Shown here in pieces: positions 10,662 through 22,636 of a stretch of 64,000 nt of DNA. The notes under the pieces are model-generated. The model had not been told where the DNA came from, did not search any database, and saw only the letters and a program-made list of their open reading frames with translations. The stretch spans positions 169,202 through 233,201 of the forward strand of contig MNCI01003644.1 in assembly GCA_015680685.1 (NCBI GenBank), written 5' to 3'. The DNA comes from Gnetum montanum. Taxonomy: Eukaryota; Streptophyta; Gnetopsida; Gnetales; Gnetaceae. The number at the start of each line of letters is the position of its first letter. Within the stretch, counting starts at the first letter, position 1. A program made the translations under genes and the position numbers.

Positions 10662-11893
10662 ATATAATATATAATACTTGGTAGTTAAAAGAAATTTAAT
10701 ATTTTTTGGAGTGGTTGAAACTTGAAAATAAGATCATTTTAAAAATTTAAAAAATATTTAAATTTAGTAAACTAATAGTAGTAAGTTTTAGATCTAATAC
10801 ATGGGGAAGACCACTAGAATTATTATCTTATATGTTTAGAAAAGAATTTTAAAAGTAATTAAGGTAGAAAGGATTGATGAAAAATAAAATACTTGATTGA
10901 AGATTATCTAAAGAAATGTCTTATTTTTCTTGGTTTTTTTTTACATCGCCCAAAGCTAGATTAATAAAAATAATAATATTTATGAAGAAATATAGTAAAA
11001 TTTAAATGTGAGTGATATAATAATGATCAAATTTTAATTTTTTTGAGAGAGAAAATCTAGTCATTTATATGGAGAGGGGTGAATCCAAGATCAACAATTA
11101 TAATACCAACATCATCATGAAGGAAAGAATATCCACCAACGAAATAGTCAAACAACTAGACTATGAAACCAATCAAGAACCAAACCATTAGAAGGATCAT
11201 GCATCAACTTTGGGGGAAGAGAATCCTCACCCTATTTTCAGCCCATCAAAAAGCCCCATGCATTTCAATAGGGCATCGAATCCAAAAACTAAAAATATCC
11301 ATGCACAACATCATAAAGTTCATTTAAAATGGAGGGTATGTATATTCAAGAACACACAATTTATGGATGTCATGTCAGCTCATCTCACAAGGAGTCATGA
11401 GTGTTGAATGTTTTCATAGTGTATTCATGAATGTCTTTCCACACATGAAAGTTAGCGAATGCTTTCCAGATGCATTTATAGAGTTTAGGCATTTTGCATG
11501 AAATTTGCAAGCACTCTTTCTAAGCTAAATCTCCTAGGCAACCTCCACCCATAATGAAATCTCATGTAAGTGTCTATGAATGGTGGGACCTTTTGTAATC
11601 ATTACCCAATACTAATCCTATAGGATCCTAGTCCACATGCCCATGAAGCAACATATAGCCTTTGTAAATAAGCATTCTTTGAAAAGCTGTATCATAATTT
11701 TGATCTCCTTATAGCAAAGGATATATTGAAAGGCCATGGAAAAACCTTGTCATTACAGCTTTTATTGAATGAGAACTACATGATGAGCCAATAGCCAAGC
11801 AAAAAACCTCATATTTGGTTAACAATGCAACGTCCAAATAAGGTCCCATCCCCTTACTTTGGAAATAGTTTTCCTATAAAGACATGAGATCCA
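10662..11893. other. AT-rich DNA, probably including the eroded 3' end of the LINE
   Basis: No gene is supported. The minus strand left of 11893 still gives scattered peptide fragments that could be the C-terminal part of the LINE ORF2, but I could not place its 3' end or poly(A) tail. Confidence 0.4.
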
Positions 11894-13145
11894 TTATTTA
11901 TGATTTTTTGAAGCAAAATGCAAGGTATCTTCATGGGCTAAATTCGAGGGGCTACATCCTTTAAGGATGTCAAGAGTTGTAGTGAATTGGGCATGTCCAT
12001 TATCATCATGAAAGACTAAGGGAATTCTCCACTGCCCTTTACTAAACCAATCATTTACATGCATCCTTGTACCTTGGCACCATAAGGTAACTACTTCAGA
12101 AAAAACTTTCCTAATCATTTTGTGATGAGCTTACCCTACTAGAAGAACTTTCACCAAAATGTCTACTTCACTAAGTTCCCAACACCCAAACAACTAAAGG
12201 AAAATACATTCCTTCCTAATAGTTTTCCAAATCTTTGATGCTTTGGCTAAGCAAGCTCACATATTAGAATAACACATCTTAAGATAATTGACCTAAGGCT
12301 TATCCACTTAGAACAAAACCTCCTAAATAGCTTAGCAACTAGAATGCAAGCTTGCCTCTTGGAGTTTCAAGACCCACAACCACCTACATGAACCAAGATA
12401 ACTGCCTTATCCAAAGTAATCAAATGAAATCAGTGATGCTCCTTCCTACCAAACCAAAGGAAATTCCTCACAATATAATTAACTTATGATACAAATTGGG
12501 TTGGGGGATTGAAAACTAATGTACTATAAATGAGAATGAGAGGACAAATTTGGCTAGAATTATCTTACCTATAAAAGATAAAATCATATCTCTACAAGAG
12601 TTCAAATTCTTCTACATCTTTCCCAACACTCTCTCAAACTATTAGTTGATTTCAATATATAGAATAGAGGTTGTCCTAGGTAGGTAGCTAGAAGCAAGCC
12701 AATAGTACACTCAAAAATATGCCTAATACACTTAAACCTTTATATCGGGCACATCACATGGAAAAATCTATTTTGGTCCAATTGACTTCAAGCCTTGTTG
12801 ACTGATAAAATCCATCTAGTGCCTATATTACCTTTTTGGTCTTAAGGTTAAATGTTAGGAAAAAACATCATAGTGTCATCTACATAACAAAGAGTACAAA
12901 TATTCCAAGAAAATGGGATAGAAATTATCAACAAAAACAACAACAAAAAGATATGGTGATAATGGATCACCTTGTCAAAGGTCCCACCTTGGGTAAAATT
13001 GCTAAGATATCTATCCATTCAGGAAAACTTGAAACTTGAAATCTAACTATAGAAAGCATAAATTTAATCATCTCAAAAAATCCTCTACAAAAATTCAACT
13101 CTTGCAAGGTGAAAAGTAAGACATTCTAGTTCACCTTATCATATG
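11894..13145 (-). pseudogene. L1-like LINE ORF2, 3' half (RT palm and C-terminal region)
   Basis: On the minus strand the fragment starts in the RT finger/palm (DKVNWNVLLFTLQEL near 13130). It then shows GDPLSPYLFVVV (about 12945-12972) and the catalytic box CYVDDTMMF (12863-12889). A YLGQPLF motif follows (about 12680), as in plant L1 elements. Downstream to about 11900 are degraded C-terminal segments. Stops and frameshifts are frequent. The left side of element B cuts it at 13141-13145 (ATATG), and the N-terminal half is at 29777-31700. Confidence 0.87.
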
Positions 13146-14005
13146 AGATGAGTGGTGGAGCAATTAAACATCCAACCATACAAGCCACAAGCATTCATGC
13201 GTGACTAGATCGTAATTCATGGACGAGGCAATGTAACTATGCTAGCAATTGGTTTAAGTTTGAGATTGTTGTCTTCCCATGTCAAGCTAGTGAAGTCTAT
13301 GTGTATGGTTTACGTCATCGTGAGGTAAATGATATCTGATGTTGTTGGGCCATTCTTACTCCTAGCAAACATGATGAGAATGAAAGTAGTTTCTAATTCC
13401 TAAATGAATCTATTCTAGCCTATGGTGATGAGCATCTATTCCTGATCTTCCATACACACCTTGGGATTTGTGTAACTACTACTAGGATACCAAGTGTACC
13501 GCTACTAGGCATACCAAGAGATAGCACTCTTGGGATACCAAGGAATTACACTTAAGTGCTCGAGTTTAGTCACACTCATTCCGCTTAATAACAACAGTAA
13601 TAGTAAAGTGCATGGAATAGTAAAACATTAACTAGGAAAATAGTAAACATTATGCTAAGTAAAAATAAGAAACTAGGAGAATGCTGCAATAGTATGAAAT
13701 AGCTTAATCTTTATTGCTAGCCACACTTGTGCCCAAGTACAAGATGTTCGAACAAAGACTTCATTCACTAAGTCAAACTACATTGCGGGCATTCATACTT
13801 CTAAGTGCTAGATTATGAAAACAAACTGAAAGAATTGTGTTACTATGGAATGAAACCTTCCTTGGATTTTTGTGCTCAGGTTTTATATTTGTAGGTTGCA
13901 CACATTATACAATATCGGATCTACAATGTCATAGCTTGTCCTTTGACATTAGATATACGACATCATAGTTATGATATTGTAGGTGAAGAAAAATTGACTT
14001 TATCA
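13146..14005 (-). repeat. 3' LTR of element B (family 2)
   Basis: It aligns end to end with 28926-29771. The outer base is A where TG is expected (AGATGAGTGG versus TGATGAGCAGTGG in the partner), a point change at the terminus. The inner end TTTATCA abuts the PPT complement TACCCCCACAATTGA (14006-14020). The U3 end holds ATATCGGAT/GATATACGAC-type repeats (about 13910-13990), and the reverse TATA box (TATATTTGTAGG) is near 13885. Confidence 0.9.
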
Positions 14006-14189
14006 TACCCCCACAATTGAGTAGAAACTTGTCCTCAAGTTTAAAAAAATGAGGATAGAATCCATTACAAAATTGGGAGGTAGATTTACGTGACACTAAA
14101 TGTCGTAGTGGTGTTTACAAAATTGACATAAGTTATGACAAGACAAACTAGCCCAAAATAAAACAAGCTGATGAAGCCCAATGTAGCTT

Positions 14190-16080
14190 AAGTAGTGCTT
14201 GGTGGTGGTGGCTCCTCCATAGGTTACTTTCCTTTGTCATTAGACTTCTAAAATTTGTATTTATTGAGCAACACCTAAAGTTTCTCTTCCTTTGTTCTTG
14301 GATCATGTACTTTCCATGCTAATTATGCATTGTGTAATGGAGCTGGTACATCCCATGGAAAGGGTAGCTACATAAACATCTGATTGGCCTTAATGTACCA
14401 TGCCACAAACTATCTCCTTTCCTCCTCAAATGCTCTAGCCATCTTGTGTAACTCCTGATAGTCAGATATTCTTCTAGCCAGGTTTTCTGCAACATCTTTC
14501 TTCCCTTGGTAGTTATCCTTTAGTACTTCTAGCTCAAAATTTTCCACTTGAAGCTTCTACAAAGAATCCTTATTATCAGCAAATTCCTTCTCATATAATG
14601 CATACACAGTCACTACTTACTATTCTAGCTCATTTCTAGGCCTGCTTGCTATTGACATGGCCAAGTTAGCATATCATAGGTTTGCTAACCCCATGTATTC
14701 TATTAAATCTTCTATCTGCAAGTCTTTTTTTTTTTAATCTTCACTTGGTGGACATGAGCATAGCTATCCAAAATGGGTTGCCAATTTGGATTTTGTGCTA
14801 AAATGAAGTTTATTTAGGCCTTCATCATCTAGATTTCCTTCTCATTCATTTATTTTTACATGTCCACTTGATCGTGGAAATGTTCTTTGAGTCTTTCATG
14901 CCTCTTTTCCTTATTCTTCCATTTGCTTATTTCAATAGTTGATTTCTATTGGATGGTGCATATCTCCTTCATTGAGAGGATTATTTTTTCTTATGCAAGG
15001 TGGCCCATATCCTAGTTGATCCTCATAAGTATCATCTTAATTGATGAATGCTCTATTCAAGGATGTTTTTTTGCTTCTCCACATTGGTTAACCTAGCATT
15101 ATCTATAGCAAGTTGCTTATTCTCTTCCTGTACTATGGTGAGTGCCTTAGCATGTGCATATGTTTGTGCTTCTACTATTGAGTTATTCCACACTACTTTC
15201 TCCTTCTCATTCTTCATCTATTTAGTATGCTCCATGAGGTGATTAATTTATTCTATTCTAAACTACTCTAGTTGGTCAGGCACAATGAATTGAGTAGGAT
15301 CTCTCTATTCTACTCTTATTGTTGCAAGCTCTTCTTGTAGTTTGCCAACTTCATTTTCTACATGCTCTACCCTAGTCTTTGCCATGATTAGCTTACCCTT
15401 GGTTGTAATGAGTTTTGACTGCACTACAGTGACATCACTTGGGATGTCAAAAATATTTTTCATGACCACCATTGGATTTCAAGAAAATAGAGGTGTGTGA
15501 TGTTTGCCTTAAATTTCCCAATTAAGATTGCACTTCCTTTAGCTACATATGTTGATATTCTATTTAATCTTTTTGTGGGAAATAGGTGATATGTGCCAAT
15601 TTTTAAGTATATTCTTTCTTCAAGAGTTAGCTCATTGTAATCCTTGTCATTTTTTCATATGCCCTTTGCAACCACAGTTTTCTTGTTTCTGTATCTAATC
15701 TAGTGAAGAGATGTGCAACTTTTGCCCCTTCATTGGGCACATTAAGGGTTTTAGCTATTGCCTTGATAGAATAGGAGACTAAGACTCTGTCAATGTTTAT
15801 GATTGCATTTTTCCCTTTGTTGTCCCAAAATTGATAAGCCTTCCCCAAATATCATTCCTCATTGTTTGTGAGTAGAATCCATAACAGTAATGCTTAAATT
15901 TGTGTCTTCACCACTTTTAGAGAAAATTCTAGAAATGGACCAAAGTTGAGCTCTATGATCATTATGATCAAGATCTTTTTCTCTTGGATGGCTTGGAGGC
16001 AAGTTGGTGATAGCATGAAGCACTATCCTTGTGTTGGTGCTTGTGGATCTGCTGCCTCTACCTAGGCCAAGTGTCATGTA
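14190..16080 (-). pseudogene. Accessory ORF of element B: possible plant-transposon-protein-like domain plus coiled coil (decayed)
   Basis: I know of no equivalent in the other elements here. Reading the minus strand with about 10 stops and a few frame shifts gives an N-terminal stretch (15848-15630: GKAYQFWDNKGKNAIINID, then VLVSYSIKAIAKTLNVPNEG). A shifted frame follows with LTLEERIYLKIGTYHLFPTK and AILIGKFKANITHLYFL (about 15620-15480). After that come long Glu/Lys/Leu-rich coiled-coil-like segments (VENEVGKLQEELATIRVE, about 15350; EENKQLAIDNARLTNVEKQK, about 15100; FELEVLKDNYQGKKDVAEN, about 14540). The N-terminal pattern weakly recalls the 'putative plant transposon protein' domain found beside gypsy elements. 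It lies between gag-pro and the 3' LTR, the place of env-like ORFs. Function unknown. Confidence 0.55.
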
Positions 16081-16691
16081 GCAAGAGTTTCTTGATGGAG
16101 ACTAAAGGATTGAGCCTCCTGCATTGCATGTTCTACTTGTGGGGTCTATTCTCCTATTTGGCCTTGTCCATGGCCTCTTGGTCTTTTTCTTGCTGGCTAT
16201 GAAGGTCCTCTTGTTGCTCCTCTTTTTGGGACCATATGTAATCACCAAGGGTTTGGAAATTATTAAAATGTTTAATCTAATTCTTGATAACCCTTTCCTT
16301 ATTCGTATCTTTTACACGATCAAATTCTTAGCTTGTTATAATTGCAAAGTTAGAAAAAATTGAAAAAGGAACTCCTTAAGTGTTAGTTTCCTTACAACCC
16401 TTCATAGTTATCTCTTTTACTTTTATTTATGGCTTATGATAGTTGGTGTGGTTCATAAGGAGGATTATTTAAGTGTTTCTGGCTTCAATGTGACTGCTTT
16501 TTATTAGAAATTTTCATTTTTTCCTTCATACTTACCCTTATAATACCTTCTAGGCGTTAGACAATTTTGACTCAAGGTTGTGATTAATTTTTGTTAAAAA
16601 TTTTTGTTTTTCCCTTTGTACTTATCCTTATAATATCTTCTGAGCATTAGAAAATTCTAACTTAAGGTTTAGCAATATCACACTAAGTATA

Positions 16692-16727
16692 CCACCACCC
16701 CCCCCCCCCCCCNNNNCAATGACTAAG
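16692..16727 (-). promoter_or_regulatory. PPT-like motif copy 2 of element B, expanded to a long G-run with gap
   Basis: The minus strand reads TTAGTCATTG, four N (16713-16716), then about 18 G. It corresponds to TTAGTCATGGGGG at the same relative place in 1-812, D and F. The homopolymer explains the assembly gap. Confidence 0.7.
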
Positions 16728-17229
16728 TTAAGAGCTCTGAGATCATCAAGGTTCAAGAATCTCGAAAATTGGAGCTATGACTATATGGAGTTATGAGTGT
16801 TTAAGGTTGGGAGGTCAAAGAACTTAGTGCAAAAAAAATGACAAAAGATCCCCTAACTTCAAAAGCTAAAAATGAAAATTTCACCAAGTCCATGATGCTA
16901 TTTATACTTTTTATGCACTACGATATCGAAGGTGAAAATTTCAAACATTTCATTAAGTTTTTGTGAAGAAGAATGAGTCATTTAGAATATCTAGAAGGTA
17001 TGAAACATGTTTAGAGGGTCCTAGGCTAGGAATCATGCATATTTTTCAAAAATTTGGCATAGAAAGTGCATAAAGAAGAAATCTCAGGCTATGAAGGTAT
17101 AGTAAGTGCTTATGAGATGGGTAATGAATTCTTGTTGTATGAATAGATGTATGGAATTGGTAAGAGAATTTTCAATAGCATTTATTGTCGTTGGAAGGCT
17201 CTAGATGATGTAAAATTACATGCCAGGTA

Positions 17230-18512
17230 TAAGATACATTAGTTATACAAGTGGGTCCTCCCAAAAGCAGGCTCTAGCCCTTATTTCCCTTGCATAACCA
17301 CACCTCCAAGTGTCCTTAGGCACTCAAGGAGTTAAATGTAATGCATACCTATTTAGCAAAACACACATGTTAGTACCACCATTTTGGGAAAATGTCACTA
17401 AGCTACACAAAATCACAAGTTATTATTACATATATAGTGAGATGAAATGGGCTTAGAAGGGATTGCTGAAATCGGGACATGAGATGTCTTACCATAGGCA
17501 TAATGAATTCTTGTGTTTTATTAGTGGTTAAGGTAATCATTAGCCTTTTTGTCTAGTCCAGACCACATTCCAGTGACATTGCATTGGTTTACCTCTCAGA
17601 TTCATCACCATAAGACAATCACCATTGCAAGGAGTATTATCACTTGGTATGTTGTCCAACGGAAGAGTTTATTTAGTGCACTCTTTTTTATTTTTTAGAT
17701 TTTTGAGAAGCCACCTACCTTTAGGCACAGGTAACATGTCTTTCTAGGGGGACCCCCAAAAATTTATTCTTGTGCATTTATTTTATTTTTAACTGTGTCA
17801 ACCTTACCAAAGGACTACCTTCAAGCATGGGTGACATGTTTTTCTTGCAACATGGTAAGGAAACACTTATTGTACTCTTTCTTCCAATTTTCATTAGATC
17901 TACAAGGACATAATATAACCTTAACAATAGGATAAAACTCATCATAACAATCTAAGAAGATCCACAAATCCCCTTGATGTCACATCCTTTACATTTCCAT
18001 TTGGTTCTTTACTTTTCGATCCAAGCATAATGATCATAAGTTTATTCTTACTTCGATGATGGAAAGAATATCAGTATGGCCATGGTAATAACCTCTTATT
18101 AGTGGAATGGATGGATGGATATTATGGTCTCACTATTTAAATAATCAGTCCCTTATGACTTGATAACATAGAGAAATCTTCATCTTATTGGACTACATCT
18201 TGCCTTATTCTTGGTGTGTTTTATTAGTAATCAAAAATATTTACAAAGAAAATGAAAAAAAAAGTATGAGAAAGATGAAAAAGATAGTAAAAATGGGAAA
18301 ATATGTAAAGAATGAAAAATGTTAAAAAAAAGGAAAAATGTCAAAGAACTAAGAAATTGTTAAGAAATTAAAAAGTGTAAAAGAACAAAAAAATGTATCA
18401 AGAAATGTGAAAAGTACAAAAAGAAATTAGAAACTATAAAGAATTGTAAGACAAAAAATTTAAAATCACTTGTTAACTCTTGAATTAGGATGAGATATCT
18501 CCCACACAACTA
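17230..18512 (-). other. 3' UTR of element B with PPT-like copy 1
   Basis: The 'gtgggtcctcccaaaagcaggctc' block (about 17248-17272), the 'ggcacaggtaacatgtctttctag' block (about 17724) and the A-rich tract (18240-18470) align with the 3' UTRs of C, D, F and G in reverse order. PPT-like copy 1 reads GAGATATCTCCCACACAACTAA at 18493-18514. Confidence 0.75.
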
Positions 18513-18514
18513 AA

Positions 18515-19383
18515 CTCATGGGTGAGTGTTTGGAAAATACACCCTAGTTCCCCTAGATCATACACTTGAGATTTCTTACTTACCATCCTAAATGATTTAG
18601 TTTTTCTATTATCATCCCATGTAATTGTGATAGTAATTGAATTTTTATCATCTAAGTCCTTAGTTTCTCTTTTTGTTGATGTATGATTGTGGTTGAGTAT
18701 TTCCATTTGTAAGTTCTTGGTTGGAATCATTTTCTAATAATGGTAATTAATAAGTGGTTCAAATTGTTCCATGCACATATTAGAAAATTGAAAGTTCTTA
18801 GTTGTTGGCCAATGGGTGTCTTTTGGTTTAATTGCCCCTGCTCTCTTTCGTGCACACACTTGTTTTTTGCATTTGTTGTGGACTGGTGTAATGGCTATGT
18901 GGACATTCAGGAAGGTTAGTTCACAATTACATCCTTCTTTATTAGTAGTAATACATGGAATCTTTTGTGAATGTATGGATCCATGCGTCTTCCTTAGAGA
19001 TTTCAATAGACAAGTCTCTCATGTTTAACTTAGCATCCACTATGCTAAGCCATTATGATTGGAAATCCCTTATCATTATTTTTCATGTCAATAACCAAAA
19101 ACTTTGCTGGATTTGACCACCCATTGATAGTGATCACCACATCTTCGATCTGTCCCAAAGGGATGATGACAAATTGATCTATAATCTCTAACCAAATGTT
19201 GCACTTCTTCAAGGTCGGTAGATTTCATACTTTGTATGTTTCTAGAGAAATCAAGTTGACTCTAAAACTTGATTTTAGCAGAGCCTTGCATGGTATATTT
19301 TTAGCTACTTGTAGATAAATCAAAGGAACTTTTGAATCCATTCTTTTCTTTGGAAGTGTTCTTGCCTTGATCCAATCTGATAC
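18515..19383 (-). pseudogene. Degenerate protease and linker of element B
   Basis: On the minus strand a PR-like frame gives ALLKSSFRVNLIS near 19290. The active-site aspartate of LLDSG is replaced by lysine. GWSNPAKFLVIDMKNNDKGF follows, then FPIIM (about 19080-19050). The N-terminal part of the domain is cut by element C at 19383 and continues past 25410. Downstream, linker sequence runs to PPT-like copy 1 with no RT. The protease cannot be active. Confidence 0.8.
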
Positions 19384-20194
19384 TGATGAGCCGCGATATC
19401 ACATACGTGATATCGCTTCGGCTCCTACAATATCGCGTACACGATATCACAGCCCGCCGTCATGTCTATAAATAAGAGGCGACTTTCCCTTATTCAATCA
19501 TCTAGATCTATACCCTTAGCCAAAGTATAGCAGTTTTACCATTCCAGAGTTAGAATAATTTCCATGTGCCCGCAGTAGGAGTCTCAAAGTGAACGGATCT
19601 TTATTTGAGCAAATTGTACCTGAACACACATTTGTGTATGGCAATAAAGACAAAATTTCTGATAAACCTTGTAGCATATAGACTAAGCTAAATAGGATTT
19701 AATTATTGTTGAATGTTTAAATGCTTTCCTAGATAATTAAGCTCTCTCAACCCTTGACTCTCTTAGTTAAGCTCATTCAATACGAATTCTTCGAGCACAT
19801 GTGTAATGATTGGTAACCCAGTAACGAGTAGCGTTTGGTAATCCTAGCAGTGTTGCACTGGTTCAAGGTGTGTGTGGCAAGTGGGAACGAATACTGGTGC
19901 TAGGACAATTAGAACCTAGTTAGTGAGTAGTTAGCGAAAGTAGCCATTTAGTCTCTTCACCCTCTCCCTATTAGCATAAGACATTAAAACGATAAAAAAC
20001 ATAAAAATCACATACTTCAAACTTACTTAACTATACAACTATGACAATACAAGTAAGTTTGGGATGACAACGATTAATTAACCTTAAGTGTTCCATTAAG
20101 GCACGTAAGCACTTAGTCCTTGGAGTTCGACCGGATCACGTGTGAGACGCTCATATTCGTATGGTTGAGTGTAGGGGTACCTCGTCACTTATCA
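19384..20194 (+). repeat. 5' LTR of element C (family 1)
   Basis: It begins TGATGAGCCGCGATATC and ends CACTTATCA. It has U3 palindromes at 19393-19450, TATAAATA at 19467-19474 and AATAAA at 19643-19648. It is 811 bp, against 797 bp for its partner. Confidence 0.92.
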
Positions 20195-20195
20195 T

Positions 20196-20213
20196 TGGCG
20201 TCGTTACCGGGGA
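20196..20213 (+). promoter_or_regulatory. Primer binding site, tRNA-Asp type (element C)
   Basis: TGGCGTCGTTACCGGGGA sits one base after the LTR. It is complementary, with two mismatches, to the 3' end of plant cytosolic tRNA-Asp (TCCCCGGCAACGGCGCCA). tRNA-Asp priming is typical of Athila elements. Confidence 0.85.
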
Positions 20214-20335
20214 TGGTGCTAGTTATCTAGATTAGTTATATCATACAAGGTCACTGTACAAGAATTAACGATATATCTTTTAGGAAGAAATCATTATAGA
20301 AAGTCACATATAAATTCACACACAATTGCACAACC

Positions 20336-22636
20336 ATGCCTCTCCTACAAGACTATGATAATGCCATACCTAGTGAGGAAATTCATTAGAGAACCAACAA
20401 AATTGATGATGAAGATGAAGTCTAGAGTACTCAACCTTATGCAGGAGTCCCCTACATTTATGAACACCCCAATGATACTCAAAGACTTTCATCATCAAAC
20501 TCTAACACCTCTAGTGAGGATGAGACATCCCATAGAACGAGGAGGCCCGAAACACCTAGGACCTTCTCAATAACTAACAAGAACTTACTTGGGGATGATT
20601 GGAAGACTTACAAAAGTCATAATAAGTTTTACAGTTTCTTCTCTTCCTCTACTCCTTCAACGTCAGATTGTGACATGGACAACTATCTTTCAAGGGATCG
20701 GCATAGAACTAAAAATCAAGCTCACAAAAAAAATCAAGAACGCCAACACAAACAAAGGTAACATCATTCCAACATACGAAAGCATAACTTACCTGATGAT
20801 GATGAACCCCTGCTGGCCACTAAGAGCCTAACACCTATACAAGAGGCTATTTGAATATCCTAGAGGCATTGCAAAGAAAGTTGCCTACCTAGGCTTGATT
20901 TAAACAACTTTCCCAAGTTTTCAGGAGGCTATGATTCAGATCCGCAACATCATTTACAAGCCTTCTACAATACCTATACATGGAACAACATTGATAACAG
21001 TTGGAAAAATCTCAAGTTCTTTCCTATAACACTCGTTGGCCAAGCAAAAGTATGGTATAGATCGTTAAAACCAAATTCAATACAACATTGGCTAATAATG
21101 GTAGAACTCTTTAGCGAAGGATATAAAACTTATGCAAGAGTGTCAGCCTTGAGAAAAAAAATCCACGAGTGGAAACAAGCATAACATGAACCCTTGGACA
21201 TGGCCTTAGAAAGATATTATGCACTACTAAGCAACTGTCTAGGCCATGAGTTCTCCAAGGAAAGGCTATTATACCATATCATTGATGGGCTCCGTAATGA
21301 AACAAGGGAGACCCTAGGGATGTACACCCGAGGTCAACTATAGAAGCTACAAATCCATCAACTCCAAGAGCTTATTAAGCAGGTGGCAAAAGAAGAAGGA
21401 GAACTAGCCAAATGGGAGAATGTTGAAAGTTCTCAACAGGACTAAAATCTGAACTTAACAAGGGTCCATGATCATGAAGAGGAGAAATCAACTCACTTCA
21501 AGGAGGTGGAATCATCTTTGCCAATCCTACAATCACTAGATGAAATTGAGGCAAAGATTAATAAGATGATGGACTAGCTACATAAAATATGTGGAGAATA
21601 TGCCAACATTATTAGAGGAAGAACTATGTCAAATCGAGAAACAGGACAGGACACCACGCAACAATCGAAACAAAGGGTAGAAGATCATAAGAATAAGAAC
21701 TCAGCTGCCAATTTCATGTATCAATGTAACGTCTATCTGTACAATCACCCTAAAGGCCAATGTCCAATTTTGTCACATTTACATGAGCATTGGGGAGGAA
21801 TGTTACATCCATATTTCATACAAAAATATCAAGTTCTACCATAGTGGCAAAAACCTCAATCATGGGGGAGGCCACTACCAACTAGACCATACCCTTCATA
21901 TGTCCCAATGCCAAATGCTTATTATTATGTTCAACACCCTATTTCTCCAACAAGATCAGCATCCTCTACCTCACCTCATCGTTATCATTCTCCCGAGTAC
22001 TATCCACCCATGTCCTCTCCAACAAGATCACCACCTCATGTGCCTTACACTTATCCTCAACCTCAATATTATCATACTTCACCCCCTTCTACATCACCGC
22101 CAGCTATGCCAGGAAATTTTTCACCATAGCACCAACCCGCAAATGTTACTTATGTTGCTACTCCCAATAGTAGTGGAGGTCCTTCACAACATCGAAAGCA
22201 TCCCTTCTTTAGACGTGACTGTTGAAAGGGACACCACAGTTCAGAAACCATTGCATCTGCCAACTCAGCACAAATACAACATTGTGGTGCATCTTCCTCT
22301 TCAACCCCAACACCTCATGTTACCTCATCAAGGCCACCACTTAACACTCCAACAACCATATGACCTAATGAATACAGCCATGGAGGGCGACATCCTGATC
22401 CTTGCATACCATCTAACAGTCCCAATTATCGTAGTGGGTCAACTCATTATCCGAAAACTACATCTTATAAATTGCCCCACTATGCTTACTATAATCAGGT
22501 GTGTGAACCCTAATGGGGTAAGTATGACCAAGTCCCAATATTTCCAACATGCAAGGATCCTAACCTTCCATTTATTAATTCTAGCCATGCTCAACCATTT
22601 TGCTATGGGGGGTATCCTCCATTGTAACAACATAGA
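20336..22636 (+). pseudogene. gag: gag of element C (near full length, with stops)
   Basis: The start ATG at 20336 opens a frame that can be followed for about 760 codons with roughly a dozen stops. It runs MPLLQDYDNAIPSEEIH, an acidic Ser-rich N-terminal region and the gag core (DPQHHLQAFYNTY at about 20940; VWYRSLKPNS at about 21052; EPLDMALERYYALL at about 21189). Then come KEEGELAKWENV, a C-x6-H-x4-C-x4-H motif (21725-21781) and a P/S/Y-rich tail to the stop near 22624. N-terminus and core match element G better than element D. A long ORF in another frame (21783-22664) is a shadow of the Pro/Ser-rich tail. Confidence 0.85.

Noticed and set aside
15048-16363. Plus-strand ORFs (15048-15242, 16124-16363) as membrane proteins
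   Set aside because: They are antisense to the accessory ORF of B and its upstream sequence; the hydrophobicity comes from complementing Lys/Glu-rich codons.
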